A stretch of DNA of 64,000 nucleotides from UBA2767 sp965228625 (GTDB taxonomy: Bacteria; Pseudomonadota; Alphaproteobacteria; Rhizobiales; Methyloligellaceae): NCBI GenBank assembly GCA_965228625.1, contig OZ245829.1:3782001-3846000 (forward strand). The letters are read 5' to 3'. Position numbers and translations under genes: made by a program. Under the pieces are notes generated by a model, which was given only the letters and a program-made list of their open reading frames with translations, was not told the origin of the DNA and did not search any database. This document shows, one piece after another, positions 26,416 to 34,917 of the stretch. The number at the start of each line of letters is the position of its first letter. Within the stretch, counting starts at the first letter, position 1.

Positions 26416-26448
26416 GCGGCCTCGCGTCAGGTCATGGCGCGGGGCCGC
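26416..26448. terminator. Hairpin between convergent permease and DUF427 genes
   Basis: 13-bp stem with two G-T wobbles (arms 26416-26428 and 26436-26448) and a 7-nt loop. It lies between two convergent stop codons, and so probably serves as a two-way terminator. T-tracts are weak on both sides, so efficiency is uncertain. Confidence 0.5.
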
Positions 26449-26452
26449 TCCC

Positions 26453-27004
26453 TTACCAGCCCCGCGTGCCCGGTGCGCCCTTGAACGGTCCGGTGATGTC
26501 GGGCGTGATCCATCCACCATAGAAGCCGCCCTGCTGCGGATCGATTTTGTGTTCGCCAAGCGTGCAATCGAGCTCGGTTGGATAGAACGCGAAATACCCG
26601 CGCAATTGCGCGCACTCACCGGAGTCTCTTGCCGGATCGGGATACGACCACGCGGCGTTGTCGACGCGAACGCCGTCGACCACGACATGCCAATAGGTGG
26701 CCTCTCCCTTCCATTCGCAAAAGGTGCGGCGATCGCCTTCAAGAAGACACGAGAGGTCGACGTCCTCGGGCGGGAAGTAGTAGGTCGGCGGCGAGGCCGT
26801 CTCCATGACTTTCAGAGGCCGGTCACTGGCGGCGACAACGCGCCCGTTGAGACGGACTTCCGCCGGCTTGCCGATGCGCGCAACCCGTGGCGGGCGCGGA
26901 TAATCCCACACGGATTCCTGGCCGGGGCCAGGTCTGACGATTTCCTCACGAGACGGGCGTTGTCGCATCTTGTTCCGGTAGTATGCCTTTTCAAGCTCAT
27001 CCAT
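26453..27004 (-). CDS. DUF427 domain protein
   Basis: 183-aa soluble protein. It contains the DUF427 features RVARIGKPAEVRLNGRVVAAS (about 40-60), PTYYFPPEDVDLSCL near 73-87, and CEWKGEATYWHVVVDG near 96-111, which includes the conserved C-x-WKG-x-A-x-Y. Start ATG at 27004 (MDELEKAYYRNKM). A start at 27064 would overlap the aminotransferase gene. It is the last gene of a minus-strand run and follows the aminotransferase by 34 nt. Function unknown. Confidence 0.87.
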   Translation of the reverse strand: MDELEKAYYRNKMRQRPSREEIVRPGPGQESVWDYPRPPRVARIGKPAEVRLNGRVVAASDRPLKVMETASPPTYYFPPEDVDLSCLLEGDRRTFCEWKGEATYWHVVVDGVRVDNAAWSYPDPARDSGECAQLRGYFAFYPTELDCTLGEHKIDPQQGGFYGGWITPDITGPFKGAPGTRGW

Positions 27005-27038
27005 TTCAGCGGTTCGTCTCGCCAACGACACCTCAGCT

Positions 27039-28376
27039 TCAGTGCAACGCGGACGTGACCTCATCCAGACTACGTGCCAGCTTGTCGGTCAGTTCATCCA
27101 GTTCGCTCTCCGATATGATGAACGGTGGAGCCAGCAGAACGTGGTCGCCGCGCTCGCCATCCGCGCTTGTCGCGTTGGGATAGCAGATCAGACCATTCTC
27201 GAATGCGGCTTCCTTGACGCGGCCCGCGATGTTCAGTTCCGGCGCAAACGGCTCCTTGGATTCGCGGTCCAGCACCAGTTCAATGCCGATAAACAGTCCG
27301 CGTCCGCGAATGTCGCCCACATGTGCGTGCTGACCCAGCTTGTCGTGGAGCTGCTTCATCGCCGTTTCCCCTCTGACGCGCACCTGCGGCAGGAGATCCT
27401 CGTCCTCGATCACCTTCTGAACGGCCAGGGCCGCCGCGCAGGCGGTCGGGTGCGCCATATAGGTGTGGGTGTGTTTGAGCGTGCCGCTGCCGCCGACGAT
27501 GGCATCGGCGTATTGCGAGGCGACAAGCGTCGCGCCAATCGGTTGGTAGCCGGCACCCAGACCCTTGGCGACCGCCACCATGTCCGGTTCGACCCCGTCC
27601 TGTTCGCACGCGAAAAGCGTGCCCGTGCGTCCCATGCCGCACATCACCTCGTCGAGGATCAGCATCACGCCGTGCTCATCGCAGATGCGGCGGATCTCCC
27701 GGAAGTAACCAGGCGGCGGGGGCACCACGCCGACGCTCGATCCGGAGACGGTCTCGGCCACGAAAGCCGCTACCTTCTCGGCGCCAATCCGAACGATTTC
27801 GTCTTCCAGCTCCTGCGCCGCCCGTACGCCGTATTCTTCCGCGCTCTCGTCCGGCTTCTGGTGGCGATAGGCATATGCGGGTGAGATATGGCTCGTGTTT
27901 TTCGTCAGCATGGCAATGAAGGGCTCGCGACGCTGTGCATGATAGCCGACGCTCATCGCCCCGAGCGTCGCGCCGTGATAGGACTGTCGGCGGGCAATGA
28001 AGTGTGTGCGTTTGTCTTCCCCACGTTCGACGTGGACCTGCCGGGCGATCTTGAGCGCGGCTTCCATCGCTTCCGACCCGCCGGCGACGAAGGCCACCCG
28101 GCCGTATTTTCCCGGTGCGCGTTGGCACAAGAATTCCGCAAGCTCTTCGGCCGGCGCATTGGTGAAAAAGCTCGTATGGGCGAACGCGACCTTGTCGACC
28201 TGGTCTTTGATGGCCTGAACCACGCGCGGATGCCCGTGCCCGAGGCACGATACGGCCGCCCCGCCGGAGCCGTCGAGGTAGCGGTTCCCGTCCGCGTCGA
28301 ACAGGTAGACGCCTTCGCCGCGCGTGACGGTTGGCATCGGCTTTTTGGTCTGGCGATGCAGGATGTGTGAGGTCAT
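27039..28376 (-). CDS. Class III PLP-dependent aminotransferase
   Basis: 445-aa enzyme of the omega-amino-acid transaminase type. The PLP lysine is in MVAVAKGLGAGYQPIGA (about 270-286), preceded by the cofactor Asp in MLILDEVMCGMGRTG (about 235-249). SEAMEAALKIARQ near 93-105 gives the phosphate-binding part. The substrate cannot be determined. The neighbouring M20 amidohydrolase gene, 59 nt upstream in the same direction, suggests a joint route for breaking down an N-carbamoyl or ureido amine compound, which is inference. Start ATG at 28376. Confidence 0.9.
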   Translation of the reverse strand: MTSHILHRQTKKPMPTVTRGEGVYLFDADGNRYLDGSGGAAVSCLGHGHPRVVQAIKDQVDKVAFAHTSFFTNAPAEELAEFLCQRAPGKYGRVAFVAGGSEAMEAALKIARQVHVERGEDKRTHFIARRQSYHGATLGAMSVGYHAQRREPFIAMLTKNTSHISPAYAYRHQKPDESAEEYGVRAAQELEDEIVRIGAEKVAAFVAETVSGSSVGVVPPPPGYFREIRRICDEHGVMLILDEVMCGMGRTGTLFACEQDGVEPDMVAVAKGLGAGYQPIGATLVASQYADAIVGGSGTLKHTHTYMAHPTACAAALAVQKVIEDEDLLPQVRVRGETAMKQLHDKLGQHAHVGDIRGRGLFIGIELVLDRESKEPFAPELNIAGRVKEAAFENGLICYPNATSADGERGDHVLLAPPFIISESELDELTDKLARSLDEVTSALH

Positions 28377-28435
28377 GGGGGTGCACTCTTTCAACGGATC
28401 GGCCAATTCACGTCCGGGCCGAAAATTGTTTGGAC

Positions 28436-29680
28436 CTAGGAACAGGCCCGGTCAATCAATATGTCCGAAATCACCTGCGCCGCCGCCGCGACGTGTTCCG
28501 GCTCCGCGCGCTCGGCCTCATTGTGGCTGATGCCCTTCCAGCACGGGATGAACAACATGCCTGCCGGGCAGATGCGCGCTATATGGCGCGCGTCGTGACC
28601 GGCATAGGAGTACATGCGTTCATGGCCGTAGCCGTGCCGCTCCGCCGCGGTCTCGATGCCGGCGATCACATCCTCCGGGAATTCCATCGGATCAACGGAA
28701 AACGTGTCAACGATCTTCATCTCACAGGGACCGGCATGGGCCTTGCAGATCTCGGGCACCTCTTTGGCGAGCCGATCCAGTGTCGCCTTGTCGTGGTAAC
28801 GCACATCGACGTAGAAATTCACCTGTCCAGGAACGACCGAAACGCCACCGGGGAGCACGTCGAAACACCCGATCGTGTAACGCATTTCGTCCTGCTCATC
28901 CCAAAGGACGTCGCGCAGCGCATGGGTCATGTCCGTTGCGGCGACAAACGCATCCTTGCGCCTGGCCCGCGGCGTTGTTCCCGAATGCGCGTCCTCGCCG
29001 ATCACCTCGATCGCGAACCGTCGGTAGCCCTGCATCCCCGTGACGGATCCGATGGTGTTGCCGCTCTCTTCGAGCCTAACACCTTGTTCGATATGCGACT
29101 CGATGAAGAAGGCGACCCGCGCGCCGAGCTCTCGTTTCGCAGCCTGCGGCAGGGCTTTCGCCAGCTCCGCAACGCATGCGCCCATGGTGATCTGCTGCTC
29201 ATCCTGCCGGGAGAGCATGTCGTCGAGCGTGGTGAAGCCAACATAAGCGGCTGATCCCATGCAGGCCGGCGTGAAACGCGCGCCTTCCTCATTGTTCCAG
29301 ATGGCGACCTCGAGCGGGTAGCGGGTCTCAATGCCCGCCTCGTCTATTGTCTCCAGCGCTTCGAATGCGGTGAGAACGCCGGTTATGCCGTCGAAACGCC
29401 CCGCATAGCGCTGGGTATCGGTGTGGGAACCGCTGGAAACCGGCGGCAGGGACGGATCGCTGCCTTCACGCCGGAGGAACATGTTGCCCATGGGATCAAG
29501 CGCGACGGAGAAGTTCCGCGCCTCTGCCCACTGCACCAGCAGGACGTGCGCTTCGATGTCCTCCGGCGACAAGGCCAGGCGGTGCACGCCCCCGCCCGGT
29601 GTGCCGCCGATCCTGGCCATATCCATGTGGCGCTGCCACAACCGCTCAGCATTCACTGTAGGATAAGTCGTCGGGGACAT
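28436..29680 (-). CDS. M20-family Zn-dependent amidohydrolase (N-carbamoylase / allantoate type)
   Basis: 414-aa metallohydrolase of the AmaB/HyuC/AllC group, which cleaves N-carbamoyl-amino acids, allantoate or ureidoglycine-like substrates. Metal ligands are visible: His and Asp in SGSHTDTQRYAGRFDG (about 83-98), Glu-Glu in WNNEEGARF (about 128-136), His in ESHIEQG (about 194-200) and His in GISHNEAE near 391. Dimerisation-domain residues are in GEDAHSGTTP. There are no hydantoinase or purine catabolism genes beside it, so substrate choice remains open. It is followed by the aminotransferase gene. Confidence 0.9.
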   Translation of the reverse strand: MSPTTYPTVNAERLWQRHMDMARIGGTPGGGVHRLALSPEDIEAHVLLVQWAEARNFSVALDPMGNMFLRREGSDPSLPPVSSGSHTDTQRYAGRFDGITGVLTAFEALETIDEAGIETRYPLEVAIWNNEEGARFTPACMGSAAYVGFTTLDDMLSRQDEQQITMGACVAELAKALPQAAKRELGARVAFFIESHIEQGVRLEESGNTIGSVTGMQGYRRFAIEVIGEDAHSGTTPRARRKDAFVAATDMTHALRDVLWDEQDEMRYTIGCFDVLPGGVSVVPGQVNFYVDVRYHDKATLDRLAKEVPEICKAHAGPCEMKIVDTFSVDPMEFPEDVIAGIETAAERHGYGHERMYSYAGHDARHIARICPAGMLFIPCWKGISHNEAERAEPEHVAAAAQVISDILIDRACS

Positions 29681-29688
29681 GAGGGCGC

Positions 29689-30564
29689 TCAGGCGTCTGC
29701 AAAGAACCGGTCGTCCGATCCTGCAATCTTGGAGTCGGGGTTGCCGACGACATTTGCATCTTTTCCCGCATAGTCAAGAGCCGTCAGCACCGTGCGAATC
29801 GTGCTCAGCCGGGCCCGGCGCTTGTCGTTGGCGCGGATGACGGTCCAGGGCGCCGCGTCCGTGTGCGAGCGCTTGAACATGGCGTCGCGGGCAGCCGTGT
29901 AGTCGTCCCATTTGGGAATCGACGCATAGTCGATAGATGAGAGCTTCCACGATTTGAGCGGGTCATGCTTGCGGGCGTGAAAGCGTCTCCACTGCATGGC
30001 CCGGCCTACGGTCAGCCAGAACTTGAACAAGCTGATCCCGTCCCGGACGAGCGCGGACTCAAACTCCGGCACTTCTTCGAGAAATTTCTCGCTCTGCTCC
30101 GGCGTGCAGAACCCCATAACCGGCTCCACACCCGCGCGGTTGTACCAGGACCGGTCGAACAGGGCCATGTCGCCGGCGGTCGGCAGGTGCGCGACGTAGC
30201 GCTGGAAGTACCATTGACCACGCTCCGCCTCGGTCGGTTTGGTCAATGCCACGACGCGCGCGTGGCGCGGGTTGAGGTGTTGCATGAAGCGCTTGATGTT
30301 TCCGCCCTTGCCGGCGGCGTCGCGCCCCTCGAACACGATCACGATGCGCTCACCGGTCTCCTGCGCCCAGCTTTGAAGCTTCAGAAGCTCGATCTGGAGC
30401 AGGCGCAATTCACCGTCATAGGCCTTGCGCGGCATGCGGTCCGCATAGGGGTAGCCGCCGCTCGCAAACGCCGCATCCTCGATCACGGCAGGAACAACGG
30501 GGTCGTCGAGATCAAGTGAATCGTAGTCGATGGTGGGCTTTGACGTTACAGACGTGTCACTCAC
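29689..30564 (-). CDS. ppk2: Polyphosphate kinase 2 family protein
   Basis: 291-aa enzyme that transfers phosphate between polyphosphate and nucleotides. It has the Walker A motif FEGRDAAGKGG (about 80-90), the lid and Walker B region ALFDRSWYNRAGVEPVMGF (about 134-152), and the conserved FFLS-like SLFKFWLTVG stretch with KHDPLKSWKLSSID. The length fits a single-domain class I PPK2. It ends 8 nt from the M20 gene, so they may be cotranscribed, with gcrA upstream in the same direction. Nucleotide preference cannot be told from sequence. Confidence 0.94.
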   Translation of the reverse strand: MSDTSVTSKPTIDYDSLDLDDPVVPAVIEDAAFASGGYPYADRMPRKAYDGELRLLQIELLKLQSWAQETGERIVIVFEGRDAAGKGGNIKRFMQHLNPRHARVVALTKPTEAERGQWYFQRYVAHLPTAGDMALFDRSWYNRAGVEPVMGFCTPEQSEKFLEEVPEFESALVRDGISLFKFWLTVGRAMQWRRFHARKHDPLKSWKLSSIDYASIPKWDDYTAARDAMFKRSHTDAAPWTVIRANDKRRARLSTIRTVLTALDYAGKDANVVGNPDSKIAGSDDRFFADA

Positions 30565-30720
30565 AATACGCGCTCCCCGGTCGGACCGGCAATCTTATGC
30601 CGAAGCACGCATATAAGAACAGTCCGTGGCGACAGCGGAAAAGAAAATGGCGCCCCGGTAATGGACCGGATGCGCCAGTTTCGCGTCTTCCCAGTTCGCC
30701 CCCGGGTCGATGATATGGGT

Positions 30721-31230
30721 TCAGCCGCGCGATGCCTTGCGGCGCGATTGCGCGGGTTGATAGGCAATGCGCGAGTGATATTCGCAATAGGGAGTACCGA
30801 CATCGCAACTGCGTCCGCAGAAATGGAAGTCCTCGTCGCCCGGGTCGCCGATCGGCCACCGGCATTTCGATTCATCGAGCGTGAGAATGCTGGCACGCTC
30901 ATCGACCGGTATCACAAGCTCCTGGATCGTGGCCGGCATGACTTCGACGTGTTCCTCCACGTCGTGTTCATAGGCGGGCTTGAGCGCGAGGTTCCCGTGG
31001 CTGCGTAATTGCGGTCTGACGGCCCGGTTTTGCGCATGCGTCGCCCTGCGTCGCGTACGCGGCGCTTTCGCCCGCGATGTGGTCGTACGGCCGGACAGTC
31101 CAAGGCGATGCACCTTGCCGATAACCGCGTTGCGCGTGACACCACCAAGCCGGTTGGCGATCTGGCTGGCGCTAAGTCCTTCTGCCCAAAGTTTTTTTAG
31201 TATTTCGACGCGCTCGTCAGTCCACGCCAT
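30721..31230 (-). CDS. gcrA: GcrA cell-cycle regulator
   Basis: 169-aa DNA-binding transcription factor of alphaproteobacteria that works with sigma-70 and CcrM-methylated GANTC sites. The N-terminal helix-turn-helix, MAWTDERVEILKKLWAEGLS then ASQIANRLGGVTRNAVIGKV, is almost the family consensus. A basic linker and the C-terminal RNA-polymerase-binding part with CRWPIGDPGDEDFHFCG and YCEYHSRIAYQP follow. AAGGAGG precedes the ATG. Two GACTC sites lie 38-48 nt upstream, suggesting methylation-dependent control. Confidence 0.97.
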   Translation of the reverse strand: MAWTDERVEILKKLWAEGLSASQIANRLGGVTRNAVIGKVHRLGLSGRTTTSRAKAPRTRRRATHAQNRAVRPQLRSHGNLALKPAYEHDVEEHVEVMPATIQELVIPVDERASILTLDESKCRWPIGDPGDEDFHFCGRSCDVGTPYCEYHSRIAYQPAQSRRKASRG

Positions 31231-31267
31231 GGGGCCATGCCTCCTTCTTAGTAGTTGCCTGTTATCG

Positions 31268-31278
31268 GACTCAGACTC
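31268..31278 (-). promoter_or_regulatory. Tandem GANTC (CcrM) sites upstream of gcrA
   Basis: Two GACTC sites (31268-31272 and 31274-31278) separated by one base, 38-48 nt upstream of the gcrA start. GANTC is the CcrM methylation target, and GcrA acts on promoters carrying it. Autoregulation or timing by methylation state is an inference. The rest of 31231-31531 shows no gene. Confidence 0.55.
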
Positions 31279-31531
31279 CTTCCGCTGCCGCGAAAGGGCG
31301 GCCCGGCTTCAACGCCAACTCTTACGTGAGGTCACCGCCGACCGGTGAGCGATCCCGTAGATCGCGTGGCCGACGAAACGTAAAGGTACACCATCGGGAA
31401 AAAGTCCGGCAAGCGCCCGCCCGTCCTGGGCCCGGCTTTTCCACCGATTGTTTGAATTCTGCCACGACTTTCCCCAGAAAAGAAGGCACTGGTGGACGAA
31501 TTCTGCATAAAGTCCGGCGGGTGTGGCCGAA

Positions 31532-31559
31532 TTGACAGGGCGCGGCGTTGGCTTAGTAT
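31532..31559 (+). promoter_or_regulatory. Sigma-70 promoter of argD
   Basis: TTGACA at 31532-31537 and TAGTAT at 31554-31559 with a 16-nt spacer, a near-consensus housekeeping promoter. Transcription would start near 31566, about 60 nt upstream of the argD ATG and directly before a terminator-like hairpin. Confidence 0.75.
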
Positions 31560-31573
31560 CGCCGTGTAGCGAT

Positions 31574-31599
31574 GCCGCCACCGCTCTGGCGGCTTTTTT
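31574..31599 (+). terminator. Intrinsic terminator in the argD leader
   Basis: Perfect 7-bp stem (GCCGCCA / TGGCGGC), loop CCGCTC, followed by TTTTTT (31594-31599). It sits between the predicted argD promoter and the argD start codon. It could attenuate the arg operon. There is no room for a classical leader peptide before it, since the predicted transcript starts only about 8 nt upstream. Confidence 0.75.
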
Positions 31600-31625
31600 G
31601 GTTCCGCAAACGTAAAGTGACTGTC

Positions 31626-32819
31626 ATGAGCGCTGTTATCCCCACCTATGCGCGCGCCGATCTGGCCTTTGTAAAGGGCGAGGGCGTGTTTCTTGAGACC
31701 GCCGAAGGCGAGAAATACCTGGATTTCGGCGCCGGCGTCGCCGTCGTGTCCCTGGGACATTGCCATCCTGCGCTTGTCGAAGCCCTGTCCGATCAGGCAC
31801 ACAAGCTCTGGCACACCTCGAACCTGTATCACATCCCGGGGCAGGAGCGGCTCGCGGACCGTCTCGCTGCCGTGACCTTCGCGGACCAGGCGTTCTTCGC
31901 CAATTCCGGCGCCGAGGCAATGGAATGCGCCATCAAGATGGCGCGGAAGTATCACTCCGCGCACGGCAACGACAAACGCTACCGGATCATCACGTTCGAA
32001 GGGGCCTTCCACGGACGAACCCTGGCGACCATTGCCGCCGGCGGCCAGGCCAAGCATCTGGAGGGTTTCGGTCCGCAGGTTGAGGGCTTCGACCAGGTTC
32101 CGCTCAACGATCTCGACGCCGTGCGGGCGGCCATAACCGACGAAACCGCCGCTATCGCCATCGAGCCCTTGCTCGGTGAAGGTGGCATATTGACCGTGCC
32201 GTGGAAATTCTTCCGCGACTTGCGGGATCTGGCGGATGAACACGGATTGCTGCTCATTTTCGACGAGGTTCAGTGTGGCATCGGCCGAACCGGCAAGCTG
32301 TTTGCGCACGAATGGGCCGGAACCACGCCGGATATCATGGCGATCGCCAAGGGCATCGGCGGCGGGTTTCCCATGGGCGCATGCCTCGCGACCAAAGAGG
32401 CCGCGGTCGGCCTGACCGCCGGAACGCACGGCTCCACTTTTGGAGGCAATCCGCTGGCCATGGCTGTCGGCAATGCCGTGCTCGACGTGGTGCTCGCGCC
32501 CGGGTTCCTCGATCATGTCCGGGACATGGGCACGCGGCTCAAGCAGAAGCTTGCCGGCATCTGCGACGGCCATCCCGATGTCATCGAGACGATCCGCGGC
32601 GAGGGCCTCATGCTCGGCGTGAAGTGCAAGGTGCCCGGCCAGAAGCTGATCGATGCCTTGTTTGAGGAGCGGCTGCTGACGGTGCCTGCGGGCGACAATG
32701 TCGTTCGCATGCTCCCGCCACTGACGGTGGAACCCGATCACATCGATATGGCATGCGAACGGCTCGAGACGGCGTGTGAAAAGGTTGCCGCGGCCGCAAC
32801 AGAGCAGGCGGGAGCCTGA
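31626..32819 (+). CDS. argD: Acetylornithine aminotransferase
   Basis: 397-aa class III PLP enzyme that converts N-acetylglutamate semialdehyde to N-acetylornithine in arginine synthesis. The PLP lysine is in MAIAKGIGGGFPMGA (about 238-252), preceded by LLIFDEVQCGIGRTGKLFAH. GAEAMECAIKMARKYH lies near 95-110. I chose the ATG at 31626 (MSAVIPTYARADL). An in-frame ATG at 31572 would add 18 residues and start within about 6 nt of the predicted transcript start. argF follows after 5 nt, which supports argD over other aminotransferases. Confidence 0.95.
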   Translation: MSAVIPTYARADLAFVKGEGVFLETAEGEKYLDFGAGVAVVSLGHCHPALVEALSDQAHKLWHTSNLYHIPGQERLADRLAAVTFADQAFFANSGAEAMECAIKMARKYHSAHGNDKRYRIITFEGAFHGRTLATIAAGGQAKHLEGFGPQVEGFDQVPLNDLDAVRAAITDETAAIAIEPLLGEGGILTVPWKFFRDLRDLADEHGLLLIFDEVQCGIGRTGKLFAHEWAGTTPDIMAIAKGIGGGFPMGACLATKEAAVGLTAGTHGSTFGGNPLAMAVGNAVLDVVLAPGFLDHVRDMGTRLKQKLAGICDGHPDVIETIRGEGLMLGVKCKVPGQKLIDALFEERLLTVPAGDNVVRMLPPLTVEPDHIDMACERLETACEKVAAAATEQAGA

Positions 32820-32824
32820 GGGAA

Positions 32825-33739
32825 ATGGCGGTCCGGCATTTCCTGGATATCGACGCGCTCGATACGCAGACGCTGCAGCAGCTTGTTGCCAATGCGCGCG
32901 CGCTCAAGCAGCAACGCGGCAATTCGGACCCGGTGGAATTGCCGCCGACGTCGGTTCTGGCGCTGATGTTCGACAAGCCGTCGACCCGCACGCGCGTTTC
33001 GTTCGATGTTGCGATGCGCCAGCTCGGCGGTCAGACGCTTGTACTCAACAGCGGAGAAACCCAGCTTGGGCGCGGCGAGACCGTGGCCGATACCGCACGG
33101 GTCCTGTCGCGTTACGTGGACGGGATCATGGTGCGGACCGATGCGCATTCCAAAGTGACGGAACTGGCCGAGTTCGCGAGTGTTCCGGTGATCAACGGGC
33201 TGACGGACTGGTCGCATCCCTGTCAGATCATGGCGGATGTCATGACCTTCGAGGAGGCGCGCGGCTCCATTGCCGGGCAGAAGGTGGCGTGGATCGGAGA
33301 TGCCAACAACGTTGCCAACTCGTGGATGCACGCCGCTGTCCGGTTTGGCTTTTCTCTGCATATTGCCTGTCCGCGCGAACTTGCGCCGGACCCCGGACTT
33401 CTCGACTGGGTACAGAAGGAGGGGGGTAAGGTCGACGTTACGCAGTCGCCCGCGGAGGCCGCCGAGGGCGCACACGCGATCGTCACCGACGTGTGGGTCT
33501 CCATGGGCGACAAGGATGCGGTGAAGCGCAAGGAGTTGCTGACACCGTTTCAGGTGGATGGGAACCTGATGGCGCTCGCCGACAAGGATGCGATTTTCAT
33601 GCATTGCCTGCCGGCGCACAGGGGCGATGAAGTGACCGCGGAGGTGATCGACGGACCGCAGTCCGTGGTGTTCGACGAAGCGGAGAACCGGCTCCATGCA
33701 CAAAAGGCGATTCTCGCCTGGTGCTTCGGAGTGATGTGA
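32825..33739 (+). CDS. argF: Ornithine carbamoyltransferase
   Basis: 304-aa anabolic enzyme that makes citrulline from ornithine and carbamoyl phosphate. Family motifs are complete: STRTRVSF for carbamoyl phosphate (about 54-61), HPCQIMAD (about 130-137), DANNVANSW for ornithine, and the catalytic Cys in MHCLPAHRG (about 260-268). The ATG lies 5 nt after argD, and GAGGGAA spans the junction, so translation is probably coupled. hslO follows within 6 nt of the stop. Confidence 0.97.
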   Translation: MAVRHFLDIDALDTQTLQQLVANARALKQQRGNSDPVELPPTSVLALMFDKPSTRTRVSFDVAMRQLGGQTLVLNSGETQLGRGETVADTARVLSRYVDGIMVRTDAHSKVTELAEFASVPVINGLTDWSHPCQIMADVMTFEEARGSIAGQKVAWIGDANNVANSWMHAAVRFGFSLHIACPRELAPDPGLLDWVQKEGGKVDVTQSPAEAAEGAHAIVTDVWVSMGDKDAVKRKELLTPFQVDGNLMALADKDAIFMHCLPAHRGDEVTAEVIDGPQSVVFDEAENRLHAQKAILAWCFGVM

Positions 33740-33745
33740 TTGAAC

Positions 33746-34726
33746 ATGGAAGCAGCACAAACGCGACCGCCTGCCGATTCCGCCGCCGCGGATGATCTGG
33801 TGTTGCCGTTTCAGGCGGACCGGGCGGGTGTGAGCGGCCGCCTGGTGCGGCTTGGCCCGGCGGTCGACGAGATCCTGCGCGGGCACGATTATCCGGAGCC
33901 CGTCTGCAAGCTACTCGGCGAAGCCGTGGCCCTGACCGCCATGCTTGGCGCGTCCCTCAAATTCGACGGAAAGTTCACGTTCCAGACCAAGACGGACGGC
34001 CCGGTCAATATGCTTGTCGTTGACTACGGGTCGTCGGGGACCTTGCGCGGCTACGCGGGCTTCGACGCGGAAGCGGTTGCCGCGCTGGAGGCCAAGGGCG
34101 AGGCCGAGCCCGGAGATCTGCTCGGCTCGGGACATCTGGCCATGACCATCGAGCGCGGTCCGGGCATGGACAATTATCAGGGTGTCGTGGCGCTTGAAGG
34201 CGGCAATCTGAACGAGGCGGCCGACGCTTATTTCCGCCAATCGGAGCAGTTGCCGACATTCATCCGTGTTGCCGTCGCACGCCATTACAGCGCGAACGTA
34301 TCGGGCGGGGGAGCGAAACAGGATCACTGGAGCTGGCGCGCCGGAGGCCTGATGGTTCAGCATCTGACCCGCGAGGGCGGCCATGGCGTTCCGGAAAAGG
34401 TCTCGGATGAGGACGGCTGGAACCGCGCCGTGATACTCGCGGAGACGGTCCAGGATCAGGAACTGGTCGACCCGCTTCTGGCCCCGGAACGGTTGATCTA
34501 CCGTCTGTTCCACGATGAGCACGTGCGCGTTTTCGAGTCGCGATCTCTCGCTTTTCAGTGCGGCTGTTCTGCCGACCGTGTGAAGTCCATGCTGAACAAT
34601 TTCAGCGCCGCCGAGCGTGACGAAATGGCCGAGGATGGCCGTATTCGCGTGACCTGCCAGTTCTGCAATGCGACATACGAGTTCGATCCCGCCGACTTTG
34701 AACAGGCGCCTGGAACATCGAACTAG
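33746..34726 (+). CDS. hslO: Redox-regulated holdase Hsp33
   Basis: 326-aa cytoplasmic chaperone activated by oxidation. The C-terminal zinc site has the Cys pairs CGC (about 273-275) and CQFC (about 306-309) with the typical spacing; the N-terminal core includes LLGEAVALTAMLGASLKFDG and YAGFDAEAV. Start ATG at 33746; a TTG at 33740 in frame is less likely. An N-terminal acidic tail of about 18 residues precedes the usual start of homology. It follows argF by 6 nt. The argF-hslO order is frequent in alphaproteobacteria. Confidence 0.95.
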   Translation: MEAAQTRPPADSAAADDLVLPFQADRAGVSGRLVRLGPAVDEILRGHDYPEPVCKLLGEAVALTAMLGASLKFDGKFTFQTKTDGPVNMLVVDYGSSGTLRGYAGFDAEAVAALEAKGEAEPGDLLGSGHLAMTIERGPGMDNYQGVVALEGGNLNEAADAYFRQSEQLPTFIRVAVARHYSANVSGGGAKQDHWSWRAGGLMVQHLTREGGHGVPEKVSDEDGWNRAVILAETVQDQELVDPLLAPERLIYRLFHDEHVRVFESRSLAFQCGCSADRVKSMLNNFSAAERDEMAEDGRIRVTCQFCNATYEFDPADFEQAPGTSN

Positions 34727-34917
34727 ACGCCCAGTTTTCCTTAGAAATCTTGATGTTACTGGCTCTTTTTGCCGTGAACGCGGTACCGGTTCGGCAGTAC
34801 TGACAAGTGCACTGGACGACGCGTTGTTCTTTTGAACTGGACGAAAGGCCACAATTTGGTGTTAGACTAAAGTCGTGGACGGCCTTGTAACTTGCGGCTT
34901 CTGCAAAGTGCAGAACG

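Noticed and set aside
31332..32741. 469-codon open frame antisense to argD
   Set aside because: Antisense to a complete ArgD reading frame, no motif, and it would begin inside the argD coding sequence.
34751..34801. 16-codon ORF (ATG at 34751) before cfa
   Set aside because: No ribosome-binding site, no conserved feature and too short to support.
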